A stretch of DNA of 64,000 nucleotides from DASWHX01 sp036397995 (GCA_036397995.1 DASWHX010000108.1:5902-69901), one strand, 5' to 3'; counted from the stretch's first letter, positions 18,278-27,896 are shown. The notes: generated by a model not told the origin, from the sequence alone. Program-made: numbers and translations.

Positions 18278-19744
18278 ATGAAAAAAACTTTCCGCTCAAG
18301 ACTTCCTTACCTGATCCTGCTGCTAATTCTATCCCTTTCACAATCGGTCCAATCGGAAGAATTTAATCTTTCTGAAACAACCAATATGGAGGTGACCCAA
18401 AACTCTCAACCAGAGTCTGAAATAGTGCCTGTTGGGGATAAAACCGATCAAAGTTTAGGAGTCTCTTTACTTAGAGGACTGCTAGGAGTGTCATCGATAA
18501 TCTTGATTGCATTTCTGTTTAGCTCAAACCGGAAACAAATTAACTGGAAGGTTGTACTTTCAGGTCTGGGAATTCAATTGATACTTGCTTTTGGAATCCT
18601 GAATATTAATTTTATTCAAAAATTATTTGAATTTGTAAGTTCCATTTTCATAGCCATTCTTGATTTCACCAAGGCAGGTAGTACTTTCCTTTTCGGGGAT
18701 TTATTAAATACAGACAGCATTGGTTTTGTGTTTGCATTGCAAATACTTCCCACAATTATATTCTTCTCTGCCTTAACAAGCGTTCTATTCTATCTTGGGG
18801 TAATTCAAAAAATAGTGTACGGCCTGGCCTGGTTAATGACCAAGGCCTTGAGATTATCCGGAGCGGAGAGCCTGAGTGTTGCCGGAAATATTTTTCTTGG
18901 ACAAACGGAATCACCCCTCATGATAAAGGCCTACCTGGAAAAAATGAATCGATCAGAAATATTACTTGTAATGATTGGCGGGATGGCAACGGTGGCCGGG
19001 GGTGTGTTGGCAGCCTATGTCGGTTTTTTGGGAGGCGATGATCCTGCACAACAATTACTATTTGCAAAACACCTCCTGGCTGCCTCTGTAATGGCCGCTC
19101 CGGGTGCTGTCATCATTTCAAAAATGCTTGTACCTCAAACTCAGGCGATAGATTCAAATATTCAAATCAGCTATGACAGTGCAGGAAGTAACATGCTGGA
19201 CGCAATGGCAAACGGCACCACCGAAGGATTGAAACTGGCTTTAAACATTGGGGCTATGCTCCTGGTTTTCTTCGCTTTTATCGCGTTGTTTAATCATGTC
19301 CTGGGTTGGGTTGGAACTACCACCGGACTTGATACCGCGATTGCAGGCTTTTCTTCCGGGAGGTATGATAATTTGTCTTTGGAATTTATCCTCGGCTATG
19401 CATTCGCACCATTAATGTGGCTATTGGGCGTCGCATCGCATGATATAACCTTAGTAGGACAATTACTGGGTCAAAAAATTATTGCAAGTGAATTTGTGGG
19501 ATATGAAAGCCTGGCAACACTCAAAAATTCCGGAGTCTTAACTGACACAAAATCCATAATAATGTCGACCTACATGCTTTGCGGTTTTGCAAACTTCGCC
19601 TCAATTGGTATTCAGATTGGGGGTATCGGCGGGTTGGCTCCCGGGCAAAGAGTTTTACTATCAGAATTTGGATTTAAAGCATTGCTAGGAGGAACGTTAG
19701 CGTCACTACTGTCAGCAACAATTGTCGGAATGATTTTAGGCTAA
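18278..19744 (+). CDS. Concentrative nucleoside transporter (CNT/NupC family) with signal peptide
   Basis: A 488-residue membrane protein. The CNT core is visible in the gate and nucleoside-recognition regions (GNIFLGQTESPLMIKAYLEK, then MIGGMATVAGGVLAAYVGFLG). It uses a sodium or proton gradient to import nucleosides. The N-terminus is unusual: a cleavable signal-like segment (residues about 8-27) leads into a 45-residue polar periplasmic stretch before the first transport helix. The stop codon interlocks with that of the convergent gene (4-base overlap). The 292 bases upstream hold no gene. Confidence 0.9.
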   Translation: MKKTFRSRLPYLILLLILSLSQSVQSEEFNLSETTNMEVTQNSQPESEIVPVGDKTDQSLGVSLLRGLLGVSSIILIAFLFSSNRKQINWKVVLSGLGIQLILAFGILNINFIQKLFEFVSSIFIAILDFTKAGSTFLFGDLLNTDSIGFVFALQILPTIIFFSALTSVLFYLGVIQKIVYGLAWLMTKALRLSGAESLSVAGNIFLGQTESPLMIKAYLEKMNRSEILLVMIGGMATVAGGVLAAYVGFLGGDDPAQQLLFAKHLLAASVMAAPGAVIISKMLVPQTQAIDSNIQISYDSAGSNMLDAMANGTTEGLKLALNIGAMLLVFFAFIALFNHVLGWVGTTTGLDTAIAGFSSGRYDNLSLEFILGYAFAPLMWLLGVASHDITLVGQLLGQKIIASEFVGYESLATLKNSGVLTDTKSIIMSTYMLCGFANFASIGIQIGGIGGLAPGQRVLLSEFGFKALLGGTLASLLSATIVGMILG

Positions 19745-20331
19745 TTACGCTTGTTAATTTCGTCTCTGATTTTTGCGGCACGCTCGTAGTCTTCATCATC
19801 AATGGCTTCTTTCAGAATTTCATTCAACTTATCAATAGAAAGGTCTTTTAATGAAGCAATGGTTTCATGTTTTTTGGGCTTAACAATTTCAGTTTTGAGA
19901 CTTGCCACTCCTTCAGCTTCTTCCGTGAGTACGATGCCGGCTTCGGCCAGGATGGTTTCGTATGTGAAAATGGGTGCATCGAACCTTATTCCGATTGCGA
20001 TTGCATCCGAGGGACGTGCATCAATTTCTATTGTTCCTTTTCCGTTGGAACAAACTATTTTGGCAAAGAATACGCCTTCTTTCAGGTCTGATATAAGAAT
20101 TTCTTCAACCTGATATTTATAGCTGGCTGCGAATGACTTGAAAAGATCATGCGTCATTGGTCTGTTGGGAATAATCTTTTCTATCTCAATAGCGATTGCC
20201 TGGGCCTCAAACATTCCAATAATGATTGGCAGCCTGCGGTTTCCTTTTTCCTCCCCCAAAACCAAAGCAAATGATCCTGTTTGTGATTGGCTGGATGAAA
20301 GTCCCAGAATCTCTAACTTAATTTTATCCAC
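19741..20331 (-). CDS. Bifunctional nuclease (BFN) domain protein with UVR motif
   Basis: A 196-residue protein. Residues 1-135 form a BFN/DUF151 domain (LPIIIGMFEAQAIAIEIE, IDARPSDAIAIGIRF), and the C-terminal 32 residues are a UvrB/UvrC-type motif (NEILKEAIDDEDYERAAKIR). Plant relatives have DNase and RNase activity; bacterial roles are unclear, possibly in nucleic acid repair. The start is GTG. It is the third gene after etfB and etfA (7-base gap), so co-transcription is likely. Confidence 0.88.
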   Translation of the reverse strand: MDKIKLEILGLSSSQSQTGSFALVLGEEKGNRRLPIIIGMFEAQAIAIEIEKIIPNRPMTHDLFKSFAASYKYQVEEILISDLKEGVFFAKIVCSNGKGTIEIDARPSDAIAIGIRFDAPIFTYETILAEAGIVLTEEAEGVASLKTEIVKPKKHETIASLKDLSIDKLNEILKEAIDDEDYERAAKIRDEINKRN

Positions 20332-20338
20332 ACTCAGT

Positions 20339-21295
20339 CTATTTACTTGCTCTAATAGCCTCCGTTAATTTAGGAACAACTTCAAATGCATCGCCGGCAA
20401 TCCCATAATCCGCAGCTTTAAAAAATGGCGCTTCGGGATCCTTATTAATCACTACAATCACTTTTGATGAATTAACTCCAGCTAAATGCTGAATGGCACC
20501 GGAAATACCAATAGCAATATACAAATTAGGGCCAACTTTCAGCCCGGTTTGGCCCACATGTTCATGATGAGGCCGCCATTCCATATCTGAAACAGGCTTG
20601 CTGCACGCGGTGGCCGCACCTAATTCTTTGGCCAATTCTTCTAACATCCCCCAGTTTTCAGGACCTTTCATTCCTCGCCCGCCAGATACCACAATCTCAG
20701 CTTCGGGCAACAACACATCTCCCGAAGCTTGATCGGTTCCGGTTATTTTCAATGCGAAATCCGCCGGATTTAAATCTACAGAAAAAGTTTCAACCGGAGC
20801 TTTGCTTCCTGATTCTGTTAACTGGACCGCGTTTTTTCTGATTGCAAGGATTTTATATTCGTTATTCAATTCAGTAACGGCAAAGGCTTTTCCCGTATAA
20901 ATACTCCGTTTAACCCTGAAGCCTGTTGACGTATCGGGCAATTCAGTTACATTGGAAGCCAGCGATGCATTTAACTTCACAGCAGTACGGGCTGCTACCG
21001 GGGCGCCCAGGGATGAATTCGCAAGAACAAGAATTTTTGAATCCGTTTTTCTCATCGCTTCACTAATCACCGTAGCGTATGCGGGAATAACTCCCTGATT
21101 CAACTTATCGTTATTCACATGCAGAACTTTGCCGGCACCAAACTTCCCGAGGGCTTCCAGCTCTTCAGTTGTGATATCACTTCCCAAATAAATTGCAACA
21201 GCATTCTTATCAATGGCCGCGGCAAAAGACACAGCTTCTTGCGAAGTTTTCTTAACTTTTTTATCCGAACTTTCAATAAATACGAGTACAGACAT
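20339..21295 (-). CDS. etfA: Electron transfer flavoprotein subunit alpha
   Basis: A 318-residue FixB/EtfA protein. The C-terminal FAD-binding domain shows SGGRGMKGPENW, SKPVSDMEWRPHHEHVGQTG and GISGAIQHLAG. With EtfB it carries electrons from acyl-CoA dehydrogenases to the quinone pool via ETF-quinone oxidoreductase. It lies 8 bases after etfB. Confidence 0.96.
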   Translation of the reverse strand: MSVLVFIESSDKKVKKTSQEAVSFAAAIDKNAVAIYLGSDITTEELEALGKFGAGKVLHVNNDKLNQGVIPAYATVISEAMRKTDSKILVLANSSLGAPVAARTAVKLNASLASNVTELPDTSTGFRVKRSIYTGKAFAVTELNNEYKILAIRKNAVQLTESGSKAPVETFSVDLNPADFALKITGTDQASGDVLLPEAEIVVSGGRGMKGPENWGMLEELAKELGAATACSKPVSDMEWRPHHEHVGQTGLKVGPNLYIAIGISGAIQHLAGVNSSKVIVVINKDPEAPFFKAADYGIAGDAFEVVPKLTEAIRASK

Positions 21296-21303
21296 TTCTT
21301 TCT

Positions 21304-22041
21304 TTATAAGACTTTAGCTTCATTTTTCAACAACTTAACCAGCTCTGAAACATTTTCAGGATCTATCATTTTAACTTGCCCTTTTGCTGGCGGAAGTTCG
21401 TAACTAACCAATTTTGTCGATTGAACATTTCCTTTTGGTTCCACTACATTTAGGGGTTTTGTTCTGGCGGACATAATTCCTCTCATATTTGGAATCTTCC
21501 ATTCAGCGATTGGCTCCTGGCAACCCGCGACAAATGGTAGCTCAACTTCTACGTATTCCTTGCCCCCTTCAATTTCCCGGGCCATTTTTGCTTTTGTTCC
21601 ATCTAGTTCCAAAGACATAACCGGTGAAATTGACGGAATGCCCAGCAACTCCCCTACCATCCCATGTACCATTCCACCATTAAAATCGATTGATTCCCGG
21701 CCCATCAAAATCATGTCATAATTATGTTCTTTGGCAACATTTGCAATTTCATTTGACACAAAAAAACTATCGGCAGGATTGGCATTTACCCGGATGGCAT
21801 CATCAGCACCAATCGCAAGTGCTTTTCTTATTGTGGGATCAGATTCAGGTCCGCCAACATTAAGTACGGTAAGCGAGGCTCCTGTTGCTTCCTTGATCTC
21901 AACAGCCCTTGCAAGGGCATAGTCATCGTATGGACCAATAATAAACTGAACTCCATTGGTATTAAACTTTGTATTATTTTCTGTGAAAGAAATTCTGGAG
22001 GTGGTATCGGGAACATGAGTAATACAAACCAGTATTTTCAT
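21304..22041 (-). CDS. etfB: Electron transfer flavoprotein subunit beta
   Basis: A 245-residue FixA/EtfB protein with the standard opening KILVCITHVPDT, the AMP/FAD-side stretch DYALARAVEIKE and the conserved EIEGGKEYVEVELPFVAGC. It forms the heterodimer with EtfA and is first in the etfB-etfA-bfn run. The 409-base gap upstream (22042-22450) holds no gene that I can support, only a promoter for the next gene near its far end. Confidence 0.96.
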   Translation of the reverse strand: MKILVCITHVPDTTSRISFTENNTKFNTNGVQFIIGPYDDYALARAVEIKEATGASLTVLNVGGPESDPTIRKALAIGADDAIRVNANPADSFFVSNEIANVAKEHNYDMILMGRESIDFNGGMVHGMVGELLGIPSISPVMSLELDGTKAKMAREIEGGKEYVEVELPFVAGCQEPIAEWKIPNMRGIMSARTKPLNVVEPKGNVQSTKLVSYELPPAKGQVKMIDPENVSELVKLLKNEAKVL

Positions 22042-22414
22042 TGATTAGGGCTTATTTCTAAGGTTTTTTAGTGCTTATAGGTCGCGAATTTAAGTATTAT
22101 GGCCCATAAATAAAATGAAATAGGTGTATTCAACAGTGTATTGAAAAGCAAGCCCGTTTGTGATAATGTTAGTAAGGAATTAGAAATACCTTCGCTCAAA
22201 TCTCTGCCGGCTGAAGGGGCAAAATCCAGGGCAAGCAATAATTCGTGTATACCATAGTGGGAGGAGATTAAGGAATTTGCGGGTAGTTCAAAGAAATATC
22301 CTAACCGGAATTCCTTTTTAACAGACTATTAATTTCATCTTGTTTTGGGGGAACGTATTCAATATTAACAATTTTGAGAGGTCATGCAAGTCAACTTCAT
22401 TTTGAAACCCACTA

Positions 22415-22445
22415 TTTAAACAATGAAGCTATTTTTATACTTTTG
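22415..22445 (+). promoter_or_regulatory. Promoter for the TPR protein, possibly leaderless transcript
   Basis: TTTA at 22415-22418, 19 bases, then TACTTTTG at 22438-22445. The predicted start of transcription (about four bases after the box) is at or one to two bases before the ATG at 22451. Confidence 0.5.
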
Positions 22446-22450
22446 AAACC

Positions 22451-22972
22451 ATGGAAGTAATCAACAAAAAATCAATAATCTCAATTTTTGTCCTGATTAT
22501 TCTTGTTCTCATTTTGATTGCAGTATTCTATAATAACAACCCTCACCAGGAAAAACAAATTAATTTGCAAGGTATTGCCTCACGTTATCTGAAGGCTTAT
22601 CCGCTCCCTGCCGGCTGGAATAATGATCCAAATCTCTCCGATAAATATGCAGCATTCAGATTATATAGTCAGCGTAATTATTTAGAAGCAATGGTAAATT
22701 TAAAGTATACTCTCGTCAATAATCCTGGGGATAAGGAAGTGAATTTCTATTTGGGTATCTGCATGCTGCTGACAAACAAACCTCGTGATTCCATCCGGGA
22801 ATTCAATATAATTATTGAGTCTGAAAATGATCCGCTAATAAATGATGCGAAGTGGTACAAAGCATTGGCCTTGATTAAACTTGACAGAATTCCTCAGGCA
22901 AAACGATTGCTTGGTGAATTGAGTTCAGAAGATTCAATAAAACTATTGGATGAAATCTCGGTGGGGAATTAA
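22451..22972 (+). CDS. Membrane-anchored TPR-like protein
   Basis: A 173-residue protein with one N-terminal membrane helix (residues about 9-27, ISIFVLIILVLILIAVFY) and a periplasmic domain of helical pairs resembling tetratricopeptide repeats (AAFRLYSQRNYLEAMVNLKY, DAKWYKALALIKLDRIPQAK). Such proteins are scaffolds; the partner is unknown. Its stop interlocks with that of dnaB (4-base overlap, tail to tail). Confidence 0.7.
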   Translation: MEVINKKSIISIFVLIILVLILIAVFYNNNPHQEKQINLQGIASRYLKAYPLPAGWNNDPNLSDKYAAFRLYSQRNYLEAMVNLKYTLVNNPGDKEVNFYLGICMLLTNKPRDSIREFNIIIESENDPLINDAKWYKALALIKLDRIPQAKRLLGELSSEDSIKLLDEISVGN

Positions 22973-24489
22973 AATGGTGCCGGTCCGGGGAGGTCATCTT
23001 CATCCCTGCCTGCATTCATTCGACTTCCAAATGTCACGGTGCTGCCGCTGCTTCCACTTCCTGAGAATGATGAATGCGTATCCGGTTCTGTGAATTTGGT
23101 ATATTTGGCAATGAATTTAAGTGGTATGCTATCCAGGCTTCCGTTTCTGTGCTTGGCAATAATCAATTCGGCCATGGAAGCAGTCGGGATTCCGTTTTCA
23201 TCTTCAGTAATTCCATAGTATTCAGGTCTGTAAAGGAAGATAACCAAATCCGCATCCTGCTCAATAGATCCGGATTCCCTGAGGTCGCTAAGCTGAGGTC
23301 TTTTGTCACCGCCGCGGGTTTCCACCGCACGACTCAACTGCGAAATTGCAACAACTGGTATTTCTAATTCCTTGGCCAGGTTTTTCAGGGCCCGGCTTAT
23401 AGATGCAATTTCCTGTTCCCGGTTTCCACCTGAATTTTTAGACATATCCCCGCTCATTAACTGGAGGTAATCAACTATAACTAATTGTATATCATGTTGA
23501 GCTTTAAGTCTTCTGCTTTTAGCTCTTAGTTCAAAGATGGTTAAAGCCGGAGTGTCATCAATGAAAATAGGCGCACTGGTAAGTTTTGCCGTTTTGTGAA
23601 CTAATTGCTCCCACTCAAATTCCACCAGGTTTCCTTTTTTAATTTTTTCGCTTTCCAATTCTGCTTCAGCTGAAATCAGACGATTAACTAATTGAACCGA
23701 TGACATTTCCAGAGAGAATATCGCCACAGGCTTTTCAAAATCCACCGCGGCATTTCGCATAGCAGAAACGACGAGCGCGGTTTTTCCCATACCTGGCCGT
23801 GCAGCCAGAATAATTAGATCTGATTTCTGCCAACCGTTGGTGATTCGATCCAGATTAGTAAATCCTGAAGGCACACCGGTTAGTCCATCCTTGTGGTGCT
23901 TCCGGGCTTCAAGTTCATCCATAGCTTCCTTCATGATAGACCGCATGTCGGCATAGTTTCTCCGGATATTGGTTTCAGAAACATCAAAAAGAGATTGTTC
24001 CGTCCGATCCAGCAAATCAAACACATCAATGGTATCCTCATAAGCGTCTCTATGCACTTCGGATGCGATGCGGATCAATTCGCGCTTAATGGCCTGCTGA
24101 GTAATAATCCTGGCATGAGTTTCGATGTTAGCGGCAGAATTTACTTTGCTGGTTAATTGCGTGATGTAGTAAGCGCCACCGGCAAATTCAAGCTTACCAT
24201 CACTTTTTAACTGATTAGTAACGGTTAGAATGTCAACCGGCTCAGAATTATTGAACAGTATCTGGATTGACTTATATATCTCCTGGTGCGAATCTTTATA
24301 AAAGCTTTCAGGTTTCAGGATATCAATAACTGTTGAAAGCGCATCTTTCTCTAACATTAAAGCACCTAAAACCGCTTCCTCAATTTCAAGGGCTTGTGGT
24401 GGAATTTTTCCAATTCCTTCATTAATATCACTTGCGGAAAAGACCGGGTTTTTGTATCCCAGCCGGATTGAACTTGTCTTTCGCTCCAT
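22969..24489 (-). CDS. dnaB: Replicative DNA helicase DnaB
   Basis: A 506-residue hexameric helicase that unwinds DNA at the fork. The N-terminal primase-interacting domain (about 30-135) is followed by the RecA-like domain with Walker A ARPGMGKT (230-237), Walker B IQLVIVDYLQLM and the arginine-finger region. A serine/glycine-rich tail ends the protein. No intein is present. The gene reads away from the DnaA-box cluster at 24590-24762, as expected next to an origin. Confidence 0.97.
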   Translation of the reverse strand: MERKTSSIRLGYKNPVFSASDINEGIGKIPPQALEIEEAVLGALMLEKDALSTVIDILKPESFYKDSHQEIYKSIQILFNNSEPVDILTVTNQLKSDGKLEFAGGAYYITQLTSKVNSAANIETHARIITQQAIKRELIRIASEVHRDAYEDTIDVFDLLDRTEQSLFDVSETNIRRNYADMRSIMKEAMDELEARKHHKDGLTGVPSGFTNLDRITNGWQKSDLIILAARPGMGKTALVVSAMRNAAVDFEKPVAIFSLEMSSVQLVNRLISAEAELESEKIKKGNLVEFEWEQLVHKTAKLTSAPIFIDDTPALTIFELRAKSRRLKAQHDIQLVIVDYLQLMSGDMSKNSGGNREQEIASISRALKNLAKELEIPVVAISQLSRAVETRGGDKRPQLSDLRESGSIEQDADLVIFLYRPEYYGITEDENGIPTASMAELIIAKHRNGSLDSIPLKFIAKYTKFTEPDTHSSFSGSGSSGSTVTFGSRMNAGRDEDDLPGPAPF

Positions 24490-24589
24490 TTCGTCTCTAA
24501 GGGTTGATTATTTGGGTTCGTTTTGGAGCTCAAACTTGGTTAAAAAAGTTAAGGATTGCGATAAGCAGTCTATTCATCTTCTTAACATT

Positions 24590-24762
24590 TTATCCAGCAC
24601 ACCAAAACTTATCCACATCTCAATTTACGAAAATTGGTCGATTTGGGCCTTATCCACAATCAATTCTTTTGTGAAACCAACTATCCACATGAATAAGCAT
24701 TTTATCCTTAACTTATCCACAGAATCTTTAGCTGAATCCACATTCAAACCGGGTTTTCCACC
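24590..24762. other. DnaA-box cluster, candidate replication origin (oriC)
   Basis: Three perfect TTATCCACA boxes start at 24609, 24650 and 24713, with an 8/9 match (CTATCCACA) at 24681. Weaker ones are at 24590, 24734 and 24754. All have the same orientation. Spacings between the strong boxes are 41, 31 and 32 bases, close to whole helical turns. An AT-rich stretch (about 24541-24595) flanks the array on the dnaB side and could be the unwinding region. The gap lies between divergent dnaB and mpl; parAB lies 20 kb to the right. Confidence 0.65.
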
Positions 24763-24802
24763 TATTGTTATTTTGACTTATTTTTGCAGCATTAAAAATT
24801 AG

Positions 24803-26170
24803 ATGAACAAAGAATTGAATAGAATTCACTTTATCGCGATGGGAGGAAGTGTTATGCATCAACTTGCCATTGCCCTGGCCAGGGAAGGGAGAAATATCAC
24901 CGGTTCTGATGATGAATTCTTTGAGCCTTCAAAAAGCCTGTTGGAAAAATCAGGGTTACTACCTGTGAAAGCCGGGTGGTTCGCTGAAAAAATAACCGAC
25001 AAACTGGATGCAGTTATACTGGGGATGCACGCCCGCAGGGATAATCCTGAATTGCAGAAGGCATTTGAACTTACTATCCCTATTTATTCATTCCCTGAAT
25101 TTATCTATCTCCACTCCAAAGACAAGCAGCGATTTGTCATTAGCGGAAGTCATGGTAAAACTACTATCACTGCCATGATCATTCACGTTTTAAATTATTA
25201 TAAGAAGGAATTTGATTATGTTATAGGGGCAAAGGTCGATGGGCTTGATTCTTGGGTAAAACTTTCTGATGCACCTGTAATTATTCTGGAAGGAGACGAA
25301 TATGCTTCTTCACCCCTGGATAAGACTCCAAAATTTATGAAGTATAAACACCATATCGGAGTTATTAATGGGATTGCCTGGGATCATATGAATATCTTTC
25401 ACACCGAGGAAGCCTACTTACGTGCTTTTGAAGATTTTGCTGATGCCACTCCAAAGGCAGGATCACTATTTTATTGTGAAGAAGACAGTCTTACATCAAT
25501 GATTGGGATTAAACAGCGGGTGGATGTAAATTCAATTGAATATAAATCATTTCCATTCGAAACAAAAAATGGAAATATTTTTATTAAAGACGAGACTGAA
25601 CTTTTCCCGGTAAAGGTTTTCGGTAAGCATAATATGCAAAATATGGGTGCAGCCCAGGCTGTTTTACGCCGGCTTGGTATTTCAAGCAAAGAATTTCTTC
25701 AGGCAATGGGTAGTTTTACGGGAGCAAGCAGCCGTCTGGAAGTGCTGGCTCAGACAAAATCAGCAACAGTATATAAGGATTATGCCCACAGTCCTTCAAA
25801 AGTATTGGCCACCATGGATGCCGTCAGGGAGCAACATCCTGGTATTAAGTTTATCGCTTGTTTTGAATTACATACCTATTCCAGTCTGAATTCTGAATTT
25901 ATAAAGAATTATAAAGATTCCCTGAATAAAGCTGACCAAGCCATTGTCTATTATAATCAGGAAACTTCCTTGCATAAGAAATTAAACCCGCTGACATCAG
26001 AAGAAATAAAGAACTCATTCAATAATGAAAAGTTGGCAATTGTCAATAATTCAAGCGACCTTAAAGCTCAGCTTGATTCTCTTAGCGGTACTTTTGTGCT
26101 TTTGCTGATGAGTTCAGGAAATTTTGGTGAGCTCAATCTTAAAGAAATCGCTCAAAAAATTACTTCTTAA
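24803..26170 (+). CDS. mpl: UDP-N-acetylmuramate:L-Ala-gamma-D-Glu-meso-DAP ligase
   Basis: A 455-residue Mur-ligase family enzyme that re-attaches the recycled tripeptide to UDP-MurNAc. The N-terminal Rossmann part starts IHFIAMGGSVMHQLA, the ATP loop is GSHGKTT (115-121), and the middle domain has EGDEYASSPLDKTPKF, typical of Mpl and not of MurC. A TATTTTTG -7 element at 24779-24786 may drive it. It shares one base with the following exonuclease gene (TAATG). Confidence 0.9.
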   Translation: MNKELNRIHFIAMGGSVMHQLAIALAREGRNITGSDDEFFEPSKSLLEKSGLLPVKAGWFAEKITDKLDAVILGMHARRDNPELQKAFELTIPIYSFPEFIYLHSKDKQRFVISGSHGKTTITAMIIHVLNYYKKEFDYVIGAKVDGLDSWVKLSDAPVIILEGDEYASSPLDKTPKFMKYKHHIGVINGIAWDHMNIFHTEEAYLRAFEDFADATPKAGSLFYCEEDSLTSMIGIKQRVDVNSIEYKSFPFETKNGNIFIKDETELFPVKVFGKHNMQNMGAAQAVLRRLGISSKEFLQAMGSFTGASSRLEVLAQTKSATVYKDYAHSPSKVLATMDAVREQHPGIKFIACFELHTYSSLNSEFIKNYKDSLNKADQAIVYYNQETSLHKKLNPLTSEEIKNSFNNEKLAIVNNSSDLKAQLDSLSGTFVLLLMSSGNFGELNLKEIAQKITS

Positions 26171-26973
26171 TGATTATTAATCTCAGAAATCCCATTGCCT
26201 TCTTTGATTTAGAGACTACCGGGGTCAATATCTCCCAGGATCGAATTATTTCTATCTCGTTAATTAAAATTTTTCCAGGGAATGAACAGGAAAAGAAGGA
26301 ATATTTAATCAATCCTGGAATTCCAATCCCTGCTGAATCCAGTCTTATTCATGGAATATATGATGAGGATATTAAAGGTAAACCCTCATTCAAGGAGATC
26401 GCCCGAAACCTGGCCAAATTTCTTGAGGGGACAGATCTGGCAGGATTCAGCATAATTAATTTTGATGTACCCATGCTCGTTGAGGAGTTTCTCCGGGCGG
26501 AAGTAGAATTCGATATCAGGAAGAAAAAAATAGTCGATGCACAGAAAATTTTTCACCTGATGGAAAAGAGAACCTTAACTGCCGCTTATAAATTCTATTG
26601 CAACAAAGAGTTGGCTAACGCCCATAATGCATCAGCAGATACTCTGGCCAGTCTGGAAGTTCTGGAAGCCCAGGTACAAAAGTATTCTGGTAATGAAGTG
26701 ACGGACTTGCTCGGGAATCCTCTTGGCCAATTGGAGAATGACATGGAAGTACTCCATAAGCTTACCATTTCAAATAAAGTAGACCTTGCCGGGAGATTGG
26801 CATTTGATGATAACGGCATTGAAGTTTTTAATTTTGGAAAACACAAGGGCAAAAAAGTAACTGACATTTTTGAACAGGAACCCCAGTACTACGATTGGAT
26901 TATGAAAGGAGATTTTCCTCTTGATACAAAGCGGAGAATCACAGAAATAAAACTTCGTGGATTTAAGAAGTAG
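26170..26973 (+). CDS. DnaQ-like 3'-5' exonuclease
   Basis: A 267-residue protein. The N-terminal DEDDh exonuclease domain shows ExoI (FFDLETTG, D13 and E15), ExoII (FSIINFDVPML) and ExoIII (HNASADTLASLEVLE). The C-terminal part (about 215-267, NFGKHKGKKVTDI, YYDWIMKGDFP) is a small domain also found in exodeoxyribonuclease X-like proteins. It may proofread or degrade single-stranded ends. It starts inside the mpl stop codon. Confidence 0.9.
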   Translation: MIINLRNPIAFFDLETTGVNISQDRIISISLIKIFPGNEQEKKEYLINPGIPIPAESSLIHGIYDEDIKGKPSFKEIARNLAKFLEGTDLAGFSIINFDVPMLVEEFLRAEVEFDIRKKKIVDAQKIFHLMEKRTLTAAYKFYCNKELANAHNASADTLASLEVLEAQVQKYSGNEVTDLLGNPLGQLENDMEVLHKLTISNKVDLAGRLAFDDNGIEVFNFGKHKGKKVTDIFEQEPQYYDWIMKGDFPLDTKRRITEIKLRGFKK

Positions 26974-26975
26974 GT

Positions 26976-27773
26976 CTAATTCTTTTTGTAATATCCCATA
27001 GCTTCAGGCATCCAGGCATTCAGATCCGAAATCCTTCTTTCATGAGATGGGTGAGTGGAAAGAAATTCCGGCGGCTGTCCCCCTGTTCCGGAAGTCATTC
27101 TTTGCCAAAAAGCGGGTGCGGCCTGTGGGTCATAGCCGGCAATTGCCATAAATATGAGCCCGATATGGTCAGCCTCCGACTCGTGGTTCCTGGAAAATTT
27201 CAACATTCCCATTTGCGTTCCAATTCCAATAGATTGCAGAAATATATCATTGGTTAGCGATGGATTTTGTCCCATTGCCATTGACAAGGTTGACAAACCC
27301 AGGTTCGCCAGCAAGCCCTGACTCATCCTTTCACGACCGTGATTAGCAATTGCATGCGCAACCTCATGTCCCATTACCACGGCAACTCCCAGCTCATCCT
27401 GACATACGGGCAGGATACCCGTATAAAATGCAACCTTCCCTCCCGGCATAGCCCAGGCATTTATAGTGGTGTCATCTTCAATAAGGTTGAACTCCCATAG
27501 AAAACCCTGAAGCTGATTTGCAGATCCTTGTTCGGTTAAATATACTTCCACCGCATCTTTGATCCGCGTCCCTACTCTCTTAATCATATCCACCTGTTGC
27601 TGGTTTTGCGACAATTTACTTTCTGCAATAACCTCTTTGTAGCTTTCGAAACTCATGATCATGAGCTCCTGGGATGAAATGAGGCTAAGCTGACTTCGGC
27701 CGGTTACCGGCACTTTTGCACAACTAAATACTCCTAAAATTATCAGCGCCCCAGAAAATAATCTGCTTATCAT
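26976..27773 (-). CDS. M48-family zinc metallopeptidase, lipoprotein
   Basis: A 265-residue lipoprotein with lipobox VFSC (Cys18). The zinc motif is GHEVAHA (H136, E137, H140), and the third ligand lies in NHESEADHIG. The segment INAWAMPGGKVAFYTG is typical of the BepA/LoiP-like periplasmic group, which handles misfolded outer-membrane proteins. It probably acts on the inner face of the outer membrane. It is convergent with the exonuclease gene. Confidence 0.92.
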   Translation of the reverse strand: MISRLFSGALIILGVFSCAKVPVTGRSQLSLISSQELMIMSFESYKEVIAESKLSQNQQQVDMIKRVGTRIKDAVEVYLTEQGSANQLQGFLWEFNLIEDDTTINAWAMPGGKVAFYTGILPVCQDELGVAVVMGHEVAHAIANHGRERMSQGLLANLGLSTLSMAMGQNPSLTNDIFLQSIGIGTQMGMLKFSRNHESEADHIGLIFMAIAGYDPQAAPAFWQRMTSGTGGQPPEFLSTHPSHERRISDLNAWMPEAMGYYKKN

Positions 27774-27896
27774 TCTTGTTGATTTGATTTCAAAAATAAT
27801 AATCCTTGCTGATTAAAAGTTTTTAAATGATATAAATCTTGAGGTTTTACTTTATTATCCACATATCCCCTTAATTTTGTGAACTAAACCTTGTTT

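Noticed and set aside
27855..27863. Second origin at the TTATCCACA box before the FAH gene
   Set aside because: A single isolated box without neighbours is expected by chance.
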